Source: Chitinophagaceae bacterium
GTDB lineage: Bacteria > Bacteroidota > Bacteroidia > Chitinophagales > Chitinophagaceae
DNA: 64,000 nucleotides
Direction of reading: 5' to 3'
Assembly (NCBI GenBank): GCA_947454155.1
Contig: CANGIT010000005.1
Coordinates: 1 to 64,000 of the forward strand
The notes below the pieces were generated by a model. The model made no database searches. It had not been told where the DNA came from and saw nothing but the letters and a program-made list of their open reading frames with translations. Position 1 is the first letter of the stretch. Each line of letters begins with the position of its first letter. Shown here piece by piece: positions 55,680 through 64,000 of this stretch. The translations under genes were made by a program, and so were the position numbers.

Positions 55680-56708
55680 TCATTTCAGGAGGGCAGCGCT
55701 GAATTCATTTTTACCCCGTCTGTCCTCCGGATGAATGAAGTGAAGTCCTACACAACGATAGACTTCTTCTTCTGTTTTTCCGGCAAGTTGTTGTCCCGAT
55801 TTTATTTCATAAACACCATACTCATTAATTTTCAATCCTCGTTTTTTAGCCATCAGCCGCAGTTGAATGTTATGTTCTTTGGATCCGGTGAAATATAAAA
55901 GAGCCGCACCATAAGAAGTATCCTCAACGATTCTGAAATCGGCCTGCATGTTTTTATCTTTCAAAATGACACTGAGTTTTGTATCGCCCATGGATAATAT
56001 TTTTCTAACAACGGTCAAATGAGCGATGGATGAAATGACCAACAACTTTTTTTCTTTACGACAAGACACGACGATATCTATGTCGCCTATAGTTTCCTTT
56101 TTTCTCCTTATGCTGCCGGCCACCGCGCATCTTAGGATGTCTTTGACACCAGACACCTGTTTCAATAATTCAATAGCCATTTTATTTGCGTCTTCAAAAG
56201 GAAGCCTTTCTTTATGAACGGCAACCAATTTTATTGCTTCCAATAAAAGCGCCTCTTTTGCCTTGGCGATTCCTTTTATTTTATGGAGTTGGCCATCATC
56301 GATCTTTTGTTGTAACTCTTCAATTTTTTCAATGTGAAACGCATCATGTACATGCCGAATGGTAGCTGCACCTATGCCCTCCTTATCCATCAGTTTGAGC
56401 AGTTCTACCGGCACTGACTTCTTCAGTTTTTCGTAAGTTTCTATTTTTCCCGTTTGAACATACTCAATGATTTTTTCGGCTATACTTTCTCCAATACCCT
56501 TCAATGCATCCAGTCGTTGAATATCATTGCCGTAACTTTCAACAGGTTCCTGAAGGTTGGCAATAGTTTTAGCGGCCGTATCATAGGCAATTGATCGAAA
56601 GCGCTCTGCCACACCTAAATATTGGTAACACTTCGACATGTCTTTGAAAATCGCAGACAGTTCTTTATTTGTATCCAGCGTAGCTTCAATGGTGGCGGCT
56701 GTATTCAT
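55680..56708 (-). CDS. DNA polymerase X / helix-hairpin-helix family protein without PHP domain
   Basis: LDALKGIGESIAEKIIEYVQTGK (HhH), AGSIRRKKETIGDIDIVVSC (Pol beta NT motif), LRLMAKKRGLKINEYGVYE; ends about 40 aa later. Confidence 0.82.
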   Translation of the reverse strand: MNTAATIEATLDTNKELSAIFKDMSKCYQYLGVAERFRSIAYDTAAKTIANLQEPVESYGNDIQRLDALKGIGESIAEKIIEYVQTGKIETYEKLKKSVPVELLKLMDKEGIGAATIRHVHDAFHIEKIEELQQKIDDGQLHKIKGIAKAKEALLLEAIKLVAVHKERLPFEDANKMAIELLKQVSGVKDILRCAVAGSIRRKKETIGDIDIVVSCRKEKKLLVISSIAHLTVVRKILSMGDTKLSVILKDKNMQADFRIVEDTSYGAALLYFTGSKEHNIQLRLMAKKRGLKINEYGVYEIKSGQQLAGKTEEEVYRCVGLHFIHPEDRRGKNEFSAALLK

Positions 56709-57106
56709 CTTTTTACAACAATTAAAAAAGGGCAGGAAATTAATCCCGCCCCTGTTCAATCGGATCAGTCTTCACGGCTTTTTACCGCCGCTATGCTGAA
56801 GCAATCTGCTTATAATCAAATCGACCATCCATCAAATTTGCATTGTTAAGTTGCATCACGAAAAACAGTTTATTGTCCAATTAAAACGTTTATGTCTGTC
56901 TCTCTTTTCTGACCGGATGTCTCTCTAATCAAACTTGAACAAATATAGTGTACCAACTAACGTTTATTAATGTTCGACGATAGCCGATAGACTGAGTGTG
57001 ATCAGTTTAGTTTTCGGGTATGGTTTGTTGCTCCTTGAATATCATTTCACTTGAGAAGTTTCATCATTCTCATCTCAACTTCTCTGTATTACCTTGAAAT
57101 AAAAAA

Positions 57107-57514
57107 ATGCATATTGACATCAACGACAACACCAGGCTTAAAACTATACAAAAAGTATTTTCTGATTATTATCCCAATTTATCTCTCGAATTTTTTCTTG
57201 AGCATCATGATCGCTATGAAGAGTCGGCTGAAAAAGACCGAATTCATCCTAATAAAAAATTGAGTGAGGTGAAGAAGACACATCTTTCCACGTTGCTGGA
57301 AATACAACCCTTTTATAAGGTAAAAGACCTTGAAAAAGAGTTTGAAAAGAAAATCGGCATTGCTGTGCAAGTGATGAAAAAAGAAAAAGAAAAATGGGAA
57401 CAAAGCACAGGTCTGGACAACTTATGCCTGAAAGACCTCAATATCTTAGGCAGGAATTCTTCGGATGAATTTATTGTTACAGATTATGATGAGAGTTTTG
57501 ATGAGGAATACTGA
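57107..57514 (+). CDS. Hypothetical protein
   Basis: 135-aa ORF with ATG, acidic C-terminus; no family recognised. Confidence 0.6.
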   Translation: MHIDINDNTRLKTIQKVFSDYYPNLSLEFFLEHHDRYEESAEKDRIHPNKKLSEVKKTHLSTLLEIQPFYKVKDLEKEFEKKIGIAVQVMKKEKEKWEQSTGLDNLCLKDLNILGRNSSDEFIVTDYDESFDEEY

Positions 57515-57617
57515 AGACTGATAATTATCAGTACCCTCTCTGATGATAGTCACAACCTGCAAGTGGGTTCGAAAATACTTTTGAGTCCTATTTCAATCAC
57601 AAAATAAATAATCAAAT

Positions 57618-57998
57618 ATGTCTTACACCAATGTATTGCAAATGGGCAACAAGCATCAAGAGATGATCAAGCTGGCCGATTTTTACGACAAAGAGATTGA
57701 CTTCATGAAAGGATTGCTGAAAGAGGTGGTGTCAAAAAATACCGCTAAAGAAATGACTACCGAGGCTGAACATTTTCAAAATCAATTCCTGATCCAGCAA
57801 AGAAATATTGAAGAAAGCAAAAAACGAGTGGAAAGCAATCAACACTTGGCATACATCGATGCTAAAGAGCATGCCGGCAAGATTGATACCGCTTTGTTGA
57901 CCGATGAAGCGGATATATCAACAGAATTGAACGGTATAGAGAAAATCATTCTGGAGTTGCGCCACAACTTCAAGTTGTTTTTGGTGAAGTGGATGTAA
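57618..57998 (+). CDS. Hypothetical coiled-coil-like protein
   Basis: 126-aa charged helical ORF; followed by terminator-like hairpin. Confidence 0.6.
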   Translation: MSYTNVLQMGNKHQEMIKLADFYDKEIDFMKGLLKEVVSKNTAKEMTTEAEHFQNQFLIQQRNIEESKKRVESNQHLAYIDAKEHAGKIDTALLTDEADISTELNGIEKIILELRHNFKLFLVKWM

Positions 57999-58075
57999 TC
58001 ATTAGTTATCAGGAGAAAAGTAACAGTGGCGAAAGAAAGGCATTAGAGCCCATCTTCAGCTATAGCAAAAAGTAC

Positions 58076-58117
58076 AACCGGCAGGATTCAAACAATTGAA
58101 TGTTGCCGGTTTTATTT
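58076..58117 (+). terminator. Terminator-like hairpin
   Basis: AACCGGCA-gg-ATTCAA-ACAA-TTGAAT-gt-TGCCGGTT followed by TTATTTT. Confidence 0.75.
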
Positions 58118-58200
58118 TGAAAGCATGAACTGATTTCAAGAGGTGATGAAGAAATATCAGTGAATGAAAGTTGAAATTTGATTAAAAGGGCAGAAATTCA

Positions 58201-58224
58201 CTTTCGTGATTTAAATCACGAAAG
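58201..58224. promoter_or_regulatory. 24-bp perfect palindrome, CRP/FNR-like site
   Basis: CTTTCGTGATTTAAATCACGAAAG; core GTGA-N6-TCAC. Confidence 0.5.
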
Positions 58225-58311
58225 CGGTAATTTTATTTTTTTCAATATTTCAATTTGATTACGCCCTCTTCATTTTGTCAGCAATTTTTTGACCCTTAAT
58301 TTTACATCCCC

Positions 58312-58386
58312 GGAATCTTAGCTCAGTTGGTTTAGAGCATCACGTCGACAACGTGAGGGTCACTGGTTCGAGCCCAGTAGGTTCCA
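58312..58386 (+). tRNA. tRNA-Val (GAC)
   Basis: Acceptor GGAATCT/AGGTTCC, D arm GCTC/GAGC, anticodon arm TCACG-TCGACAA-CGTGA (anticodon 58347-58349), T arm ACTGG-TTCGAGC-CCAGT; CCA not encoded. Confidence 0.9.
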
Positions 58387-58387
58387 C

Positions 58388-58882
58388 TTAGTGTGATTGT
58401 TTCTTTGGGTACAGTTTCATAGTATCTAGACCCAGACAACGAAGTTCGTCTGCGGTCCAGTAGGTTCCACAACATGTGCTCATTTTTTTGAAATGGTTAT
58501 ATTGCAGTCAGACCCAGACAAAGAAGTTCGTCTGTGGTCCAGTAGGTTCCACTTAGTGTGATTGTTTCTTTGGGTACAGTTTTATAGTATCTAAACCCAG
58601 ACAACGAAGTTCGTCTGCGGTCTAGTAGGTTCCACAACATGTGCTCATTTTTTTTGAAATGGTTATATTGCAGTCAGACCCAGACAACGAAGTTCGTCTG
58701 CGGTCCAGTAGGTTCCACTTAGTGTGATTGTTTCTTTGGGTACAGTTTCATAGTATCTAGACCCAGACAACGAAGTTTGTCTGCGGTCCAGTAGGTTCCA
58801 CAACATCTGCTCATTTTTTTGAAACGATTTTATTGCAGTCAGACCCAGACAACGAAGTTCGTCTGTGGTCCAGTAGGTTCCA
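58388..58882 (+). repeat. Six tandem ~83-bp units (A-B-A-B-A-B), each ending in the tRNA-Val 3' end sequence
   Basis: A units 58388-58470, 58553-58635, 58719-58801; B units 58471-58552, 58636-58718, 58802-58882. Copies of CCAGTAGGTTCCA(C) at 58374 (tRNA), 58457, 58539, 58622 (one mismatch), 58705, 58788 and 58870; spacing 82-83 bp. Confidence 0.97.
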
Positions 58883-58883
58883 G

Positions 58884-58925
58884 AAACACATTAGCCCACC
58901 ATTTAAACGGTGGGCTAATGTGTTT
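58884..58925. terminator. 17-bp perfect-stem hairpin closing the repeat array (likely bidirectional terminator)
   Basis: AAACACATTAGCCCACC-ATTTAAAC-GGTGGGCTAATGTGTTT. Confidence 0.8.
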
Positions 58926-58951
58926 GTACGGCGAATGGGTAGCTTTTTTCA

Positions 58952-60085
58952 TCAAACTCTTACATACCATTTTTTCTTATCCATCACATAGCCAACCAGC
59001 CAGCACACCATCATAAAACTCAGTGCAAAAACCAGCGAACCCCAATTACCTCCTATAGGCTCAAACACTTTACTGTAGACGACCCTGAAATAATTGGTAG
59101 CTGGATTGGAAGCATCTGTTCTCAGAAAATACAACATGGTAGCTCCCAGTTCAGACAACAAATAAATCACAATTGGATTTCTTCCGAAAACTTCAAAGAA
59201 ATAAGTCCATTTAGTTTTTTTTCTGAAATCAATGATATAAATGATGATCGATATGATGAGACAATCCAATCCCACTGTATGCAAAACGTAAGAACTTGTC
59301 CACAATTTTTTATTGATGGGAAAAACGAGATCCCAGCAGTAAGCGCCCAACAATAACAGGGCTCCGATGATCAATAATTTTGACAAGGTTTCGTAAGTGA
59401 CTCCCTTTTCCTGTAAATATTTTCCTACCCAAAAACCACCCACCACATTAGCAATCGCAGGCATGGTGCTCAACAATCCTTCGGGATCAAAAGCCACCCC
59501 CTCGCCTTGGTACATGTGATTTTCTCCAATCAGCCACTTATCAACCATAAATCCAAAATTGGTTTGCATGCCCATATAATCGTTTCCTCCGAAGGCCACC
59601 AAAAGCATCCAGTACAACAACAAGAAGATGATGCTGATGATCAACGCAGCCTTAGGTTTGAAATAATGAATCAACAAAGCACCGATGCCATAACATAAGG
59701 CGATTCTTTGCAAAACCCCAAATATTCTGGTTTTGACCAAAGGATTGGCCACCAGCTCTCCGGCTTCGTTCCACCAAACAAATGGAAACCAATACATGAG
59801 ATACCCTAACAGAAAAATAATGAATGTTCTCTTGATGATTTTCCATAAAACCATTGATTCAGGAAGACCTTCCCATTTGTTCATCACAAAACTCATGGCA
59901 TTGCCTACGGCAAATAAGAAAGAAGGAAACACCAGGTCGGTGGGCGTAAATCCATTCCATTTGGCATGCAATAGAGGAGAAAATGTGGTGTCGCCATTTC
60001 CGGGTGTATTCACTATGATCATCAGGCAGATGGTCATTCCTCTGAAAACATCCAAGGCGGTAAACCGTTGATTAATAGTACTCAT
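58952..60085 (-). CDS. DUF5009 / heparan-alpha-glucosaminide N-acetyltransferase-like membrane protein
   Basis: RFTALDVFRGMTICLMIIVNTPG...HAKWNGFTPTDLVFPSFLFAVGNAMSF. Confidence 0.88.
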   Translation of the reverse strand: MSTINQRFTALDVFRGMTICLMIIVNTPGNGDTTFSPLLHAKWNGFTPTDLVFPSFLFAVGNAMSFVMNKWEGLPESMVLWKIIKRTFIIFLLGYLMYWFPFVWWNEAGELVANPLVKTRIFGVLQRIALCYGIGALLIHYFKPKAALIISIIFLLLYWMLLVAFGGNDYMGMQTNFGFMVDKWLIGENHMYQGEGVAFDPEGLLSTMPAIANVVGGFWVGKYLQEKGVTYETLSKLLIIGALLLLGAYCWDLVFPINKKLWTSSYVLHTVGLDCLIISIIIYIIDFRKKTKWTYFFEVFGRNPIVIYLLSELGATMLYFLRTDASNPATNYFRVVYSKVFEPIGGNWGSLVFALSFMMVCWLVGYVMDKKKWYVRV

Positions 60086-60218
60086 TTTTTATAGTTGTGT
60101 AGATACAAATTAATACAAATTTGATTTCCAGATTGATTTTTCTATGACGAAGGAACACAATGATATCGTTGAGATCTCTGTTCAATGCTTTTTTAAATTT
60201 TTGACTCGCGATTTATTT

Positions 60219-60372
60219 ACCACTAAGAACAAAAAGGAAACACAAGGCACACAATCATTTCATGGTGATCTTTGTGTGATTCTTTGTGATCTTTGTGGTT
60301 CTTCTTTTGCTTACCACTAAGTACACGAAGGAAACACGAAGTACACAACCTTTTCATGGGATCTTTGTGGTT
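60219..60372. repeat. Two degenerate copies of an intergenic repeat (ACCACTAAG...ACACAA...CTTTGTGGT)
   Basis: Copies 60219-60300 and 60313-60372; imperfect terminal inverted repeats ACCAC(T)AAG / CTTTGTGGT. Confidence 0.75.
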
Positions 60373-60441
60373 AAAATTATCCGGGTTGAGTTTTTGCACT
60401 CCAACCCGAAATTCCTAACTTGATCAACTAAAAATAATCAC

Positions 60442-61809
60442 ATGTCCAAACCATGGTCGCGCAGAGATGCGCTTAGAGCACTCGGATTAACGGCAGGCAG
60501 CTTACTACCCATCTCAACATGGGCCACCACAAATGAAGAAGGTCTTCCCATTCTTTTACCCACCGAAAAAGTTGAGGTTGAAAAAGCCATTACCGTCATC
60601 ACTCTTGGCGCGGGTAACAGAGGGAATGTTTATGGTAATTATGCACTTAAATATCCCGAACAGCTCGACATTATCGGTGTGGCCGAACCCATTGCCATTC
60701 GGAACGAACGTTATGCCGCAAAACACAACATCATCCCCGAAAATTGTTTCAACACCTGGGAAGATGTTTTCAAGCGTCCAAAATTTGCCGATGCGGTCAT
60801 CATCTCTACGCCCGATCAGCTGCATTATGGACCCTGCATGAAAGCATTAGAAATGGGCTATGATGTGTTACTCGAAAAACCCATCTCACCCAGCGAGGAG
60901 GAATGCAGGAACATACTCCAACTGGCCAAAAATACCGGACGTATCGTAGCCGTTTGTCATGTGCTGCGCTACGCACCCTACTTTATCAAGCTTCGCGAAC
61001 TCATGCACAGCGGCGCCATCGGCGAAGTAATCAGCATTCAGCATATGGAACCTATCGGTCACGTACACATGAGCCATTCTTATGTGCGCGGTGTATGGCA
61101 CGACAGCAAAAAAAACACACCCATTATTCTGGCCAAATCCTGCCACGACCTCGATATCATCCGCTGGCTGGTGGGTAAATCTTGTAAAAATGTACAAGCC
61201 TACGGATCATTGAAATGGTTCAAAGAATCCAATGCCCCAGAAGGCAGCACCAACCGCTGTACAGATGGTTGTGCCATTGAAGGTTCATGTCCATATTCTG
61301 CTTTAAGAATTTACTATCGCAACCGCTCCTGGCTGCATCATTTCGATTTACCCGAAGATAAAGAACAACAGGGCGAGGTGATCATGAAATATCTGAAAGA
61401 AAGCAACTTTGGCAAATGTGTGTATCAAATGGACAATGACCAGCCGGATCATTATACCACCAACCTTTTGTTTGATGAAGACGTGACCGCCAGTTTCAAC
61501 ATGGAAGCGTTCACTTCTTACGAAGGAAGGAGAACCCGCGTGATGGGCAGCATGGGTGATATTGTTGGCGATATGACCTCATTTACTTTGACCGATTTTC
61601 GCACGGGCGAAAAAACCGAATGGAAAGAAACTTCAGATATGCATGGCGGTGGCGACTGGCGACTGGTAGCCAACTGGATTCAAGCCATTTCCAAAAAAGA
61701 TCCTTCTCTACTCACCTCTACCATCGACCAATCCATCGAAAGCCATATCATAGGTTTCATGGCCGAAGAAAGCCGGAAGTCGAAAAAGGTAATGGAAGTG
61801 AAGATGTGA
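60442..61809 (+). CDS. Gfo/Idh/MocA family oxidoreductase with Tat-like signal
   Basis: MSKPWSRRDALRALGLTAGSLLP; VITLGAGNRGNVYG, EKPISPSEEECRNILQLAKNTGRIVAVCHVLRYAP. Confidence 0.9.
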   Translation: MSKPWSRRDALRALGLTAGSLLPISTWATTNEEGLPILLPTEKVEVEKAITVITLGAGNRGNVYGNYALKYPEQLDIIGVAEPIAIRNERYAAKHNIIPENCFNTWEDVFKRPKFADAVIISTPDQLHYGPCMKALEMGYDVLLEKPISPSEEECRNILQLAKNTGRIVAVCHVLRYAPYFIKLRELMHSGAIGEVISIQHMEPIGHVHMSHSYVRGVWHDSKKNTPIILAKSCHDLDIIRWLVGKSCKNVQAYGSLKWFKESNAPEGSTNRCTDGCAIEGSCPYSALRIYYRNRSWLHHFDLPEDKEQQGEVIMKYLKESNFGKCVYQMDNDQPDHYTTNLLFDEDVTASFNMEAFTSYEGRRTRVMGSMGDIVGDMTSFTLTDFRTGEKTEWKETSDMHGGGDWRLVANWIQAISKKDPSLLTSTIDQSIESHIIGFMAEESRKSKKVMEVKM

Positions 61810-62186
61810 TGACGGAAAAAGCATGTAGTTTATTAGTCGGTATTTTCTGTTAGCTCAAAGCGTAAACAAAGGGCTAACAAAAAGGACTTAAATGCAAATC
61901 TGTCACGAAATTTTTTAAAATTCTTTTTGATTATTATTTCCATTTATGTTTCTCAGAAGTTCAAAAGGGTCAGAGATTATTATTAAATGCTCAGCTACCG
62001 AAACCTCTGAAACGTTTCAAACCCTTAAACTTCTTTAATATCCCTCCTCTCCATCAAAACCTACACCCTATTCTTCTCAGCTGCCCAACCGATATATTGG
62101 AATATTTTTAGGGATTGGCCCTCGTTTTACATGCATTATTTTACATTCATTATTTTACATTTATTATTTTCTTTAACTTCCCCCTC

Positions 62187-62594
62187 ATGACCCTCTCCAT
62201 CGAAACCCCCGCCCTGCTCTTCTCAGCTACTACGCTGATTTTGCTGGCCTATACCAACCGTTTTCTTACCATCGCGCAACTGATCCGCGAACTGAAAAAA
62301 ACGTACAAGAAAGAGGAGAACAAAAACATCCTGCTGGAGATAAAAAATTTAAACCTCAGGTTATCATTGATTCGTTATATGCAATTGATGGGTGTGCTTT
62401 GTCTTTTTTTGTCGGTCATGGCCATGTTGGTGTTGTTTCTCGAACATCATCATTGGGGCATCATGCTGTTTGGCGGCAGCATACTTTGTCTGTTACTTTC
62501 TCTGGCTATATCTTTCTGGGAAATCAGTATTTCAGTAAATGCACTGAAAGTTCATCTTAAAGATCTTGAATGCGATTACGACGAAGTGGATTAA
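62187..62594 (+). CDS. DUF2721 family membrane protein
   Basis: ETPALLFSATTLILLAYTNRFLTIAQLIREL...; 3 TM; ends ALKVHLKDLE. Confidence 0.8.
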   Translation: MTLSIETPALLFSATTLILLAYTNRFLTIAQLIRELKKTYKKEENKNILLEIKNLNLRLSLIRYMQLMGVLCLFLSVMAMLVLFLEHHHWGIMLFGGSILCLLLSLAISFWEISISVNALKVHLKDLECDYDEVD

Positions 62595-62642
62595 CTTGCT
62601 CTAATCATCGCATCTGTTTTATTTCATCAATCAATTTTCATT

Positions 62643-63200
62643 TTGAGACTTACCCGCACTGCAAAAATATTGTTGCTTGGCGCCAACATCTGGTATTTTG
62701 GAGAAGGCATGTTGGGCCCTTTGTTCAGTGTCTACGCCGAAAAAGTGGGTGGTGATATTCTCGACATCACCTGGGCCTGGGCCACCTATCTGGTCATTAC
62801 GGGTCTGTTGTATATTGTTGTTGGCCGCTTGATGAACAACAAGGAATATAAAGTGAGTGTGATGGTGGCCGGATATATTCTCAACGCGCTGCTGACCTTT
62901 TGCTACATCTTTGTGCATTCGCCTATGCAGCTCTTCATGGTTCAGGCAGGACTTGGCGTTGCTGAGGCTATTGGCACTCCGGCATGGGATGCTATGTATG
63001 CCAAAAACCAACATGAGGAAATGGACACCTATGCTTGGGGACTTTCAACAGGGCAATCGCAAATTGTAACCGGAGTCGCATTTGCCCTAGGCGGAATGAT
63101 CATTCATTTCGTTTCCTTCCAAGCTTTATTTATTACGATGGGCATCATCCAGTTGGGTGCAGCGGCGGTAACTTCGCAATTATTGTTTAAAGAAAAATAA
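62643..63200 (+). CDS. Short MFS transporter-like protein (about 6 TM; TTG start)
   Basis: 185 aa; ILLLGANIWYFGEGMLGPLFSVYAEKVGGDILDITWAWATYLVITGL, GVAEAIGTPAWDAMYAKN. Confidence 0.75.
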   Translation: MRLTRTAKILLLGANIWYFGEGMLGPLFSVYAEKVGGDILDITWAWATYLVITGLLYIVVGRLMNNKEYKVSVMVAGYILNALLTFCYIFVHSPMQLFMVQAGLGVAEAIGTPAWDAMYAKNQHEEMDTYAWGLSTGQSQIVTGVAFALGGMIIHFVSFQALFITMGIIQLGAAAVTSQLLFKEK

Positions 63201-63238
63201 GTTTATACACCAGTAAATATTTGTATCATTTTTATTTG

Positions 63239-63841
63239 ATGAATGATATGCCCGAACATCGTTATTTCCTTTTTCACAAGCCCATCAACATGGTGTCGCA
63301 GTTTGTCAGTTCGCATAATGTACCCTTGATTGGCGATATCGATTTCGAGTTCCCGGAAGGAACACATGCCATCGGCAGGTTGGATAAAAATTCTGAGGGC
63401 TTATTGCTGCTGACCACCAATAGCAAAGTGACAAGATTATTGTTTCATGGTGAACAACCACATAAAAGAAAATACCTTGTTCAGGTGATCAATACCATCA
63501 GCCAGGAAACCGTTGCAAAACTGGCGGCAGGCATCGCCATCAGCGCACCCGATGCTTCAAAATACATGACGCAACCTTGTGAAGTGGAAATTGTGGAGAA
63601 ACCGGATAATATCCAAACGCTATCCGATAAGCCCTTGCATAAAAACGTCACCAACTCCTGGATAACCATCACGTTGACAGAAGGAAAATTTCACCAGGTG
63701 AGAAAAATGGTCGCCGCCGTACAACACAAATGCTTACGGCTGATCAGAATTTCCATCGAGGAGGTGGAGCTGGGTCAATTGATGCCGGGTGAAATAAAAG
63801 AAGTGAGTCACGAGTACTTTTTCCAAAAGCTTAAACTGTAG
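63239..63841 (+). CDS. Pseudouridine synthase (RsuA/RluE-like)
   Basis: FHKPINMVSQF, HAIGRLDKNSEGLLLLTTNSKVTRLL, KRKYLVQV, EGKFHQVRKM. Confidence 0.9.
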   Translation: MNDMPEHRYFLFHKPINMVSQFVSSHNVPLIGDIDFEFPEGTHAIGRLDKNSEGLLLLTTNSKVTRLLFHGEQPHKRKYLVQVINTISQETVAKLAAGIAISAPDASKYMTQPCEVEIVEKPDNIQTLSDKPLHKNVTNSWITITLTEGKFHQVRKMVAAVQHKCLRLIRISIEEVELGQLMPGEIKEVSHEYFFQKLKL

Positions 63842-63868
63842 CCAAAGCAACTATTCCCTGAATTTGTT

Positions 63869-64000
63869 TTACAGATGCTTGTCCACAAATTCGGCGCAAT
63901 AGGTTTTAATGCTGTCTCTCACCGCAACAAACGCTGCATTGATTTCTTCTTCAGTTCCAGTTGCCTTGGCAGGATCCGGAAAATTGTAATGAAATCTCTC
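63869..64000 (-). CDS. Low-molecular-weight phosphatase / arsenate reductase-like protein, C-terminal fragment
   Basis: Minus translation ERFHYNFPDPAKATGTEEEINAAFVAVRDSIKTYCAEFVDKHL*; DPA.A.G.EEE pattern; runs off right edge. Confidence 0.7.
   Translation of the reverse strand, partial: ERFHYNFPDPAKATGTEEEINAAFVAVRDSIKTYCAEFVDKHL

Noticed and set aside
58312-58882. Repeated tRNA 3' ends as att sites of an integrative element
   Set aside because: Copies are only 82-83 bp apart in tandem, with no integrase, phage or ICE genes in the window; attL/attR pairs would bracket kilobases of cargo.
58388-58882. CRISPR array
   Set aside because: The supposed spacers are not unique; they alternate between just two sequences, and there are no cas genes.
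61846-61890. GTTAGC...GCTAAC hairpin after the Gfo/Idh/MocA gene
   Set aside because: Short stem, long loop and followed by A-run rather than T-run on the plus strand; not convincing as a terminator.

Overview
The window reads as a chromosomal segment from a Bacteroidota bacterium, probably Chitinophagales-like. This is inferred from the SusC/SusD pair, T9SS-type features, CRTAC1-type VCBS proteins and DUF content. No phage, transposase, integrase or CRISPR array was found. Main contents: (i) a large minus-strand adhesin/gliding-type ORF that runs off the left edge, carries exact 147-bp repeats and is absent from the ORF track; (ii) a tightly packed CotH - CotH - VTC - DUF4956 - DUF2490 operon; (iii) a probable sucrose cluster (MFS, GH13, PfkB kinase, GH13_4-like); (iv) GH37, GH65, GH3, GH13 and GH31 genes with SusC/SusD and a LacI regulator, linked by a shared GCAAACGTTTGC operator; (v) two tandem CRTAC1/ASPIC-type VCBS proteins and two haloperoxidase/PAP2-like lipoproteins; (vi) ordinary accessory genes. 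The most unusual feature is a tRNA-Val(GAC) gene followed by six ~83-bp units in strict A-B-A-B-A-B alternation. Each unit ends in a copy of the tRNA 3' end, and the array closes with a 17-bp perfect-stem hairpin. It resembles in concept the E. coli tyrT/rtT repeats but has a different sequence and architecture. Further observations include stop-codon-abutting heptanucleotide satellites, a probable homopolymer frameshift in a signal peptide, an unlisted 46-aa DUF2256 gene and a 24-bp perfect CRP/FNR-like palindrome. All family calls come from reading the sequence and translations; no database search was run.
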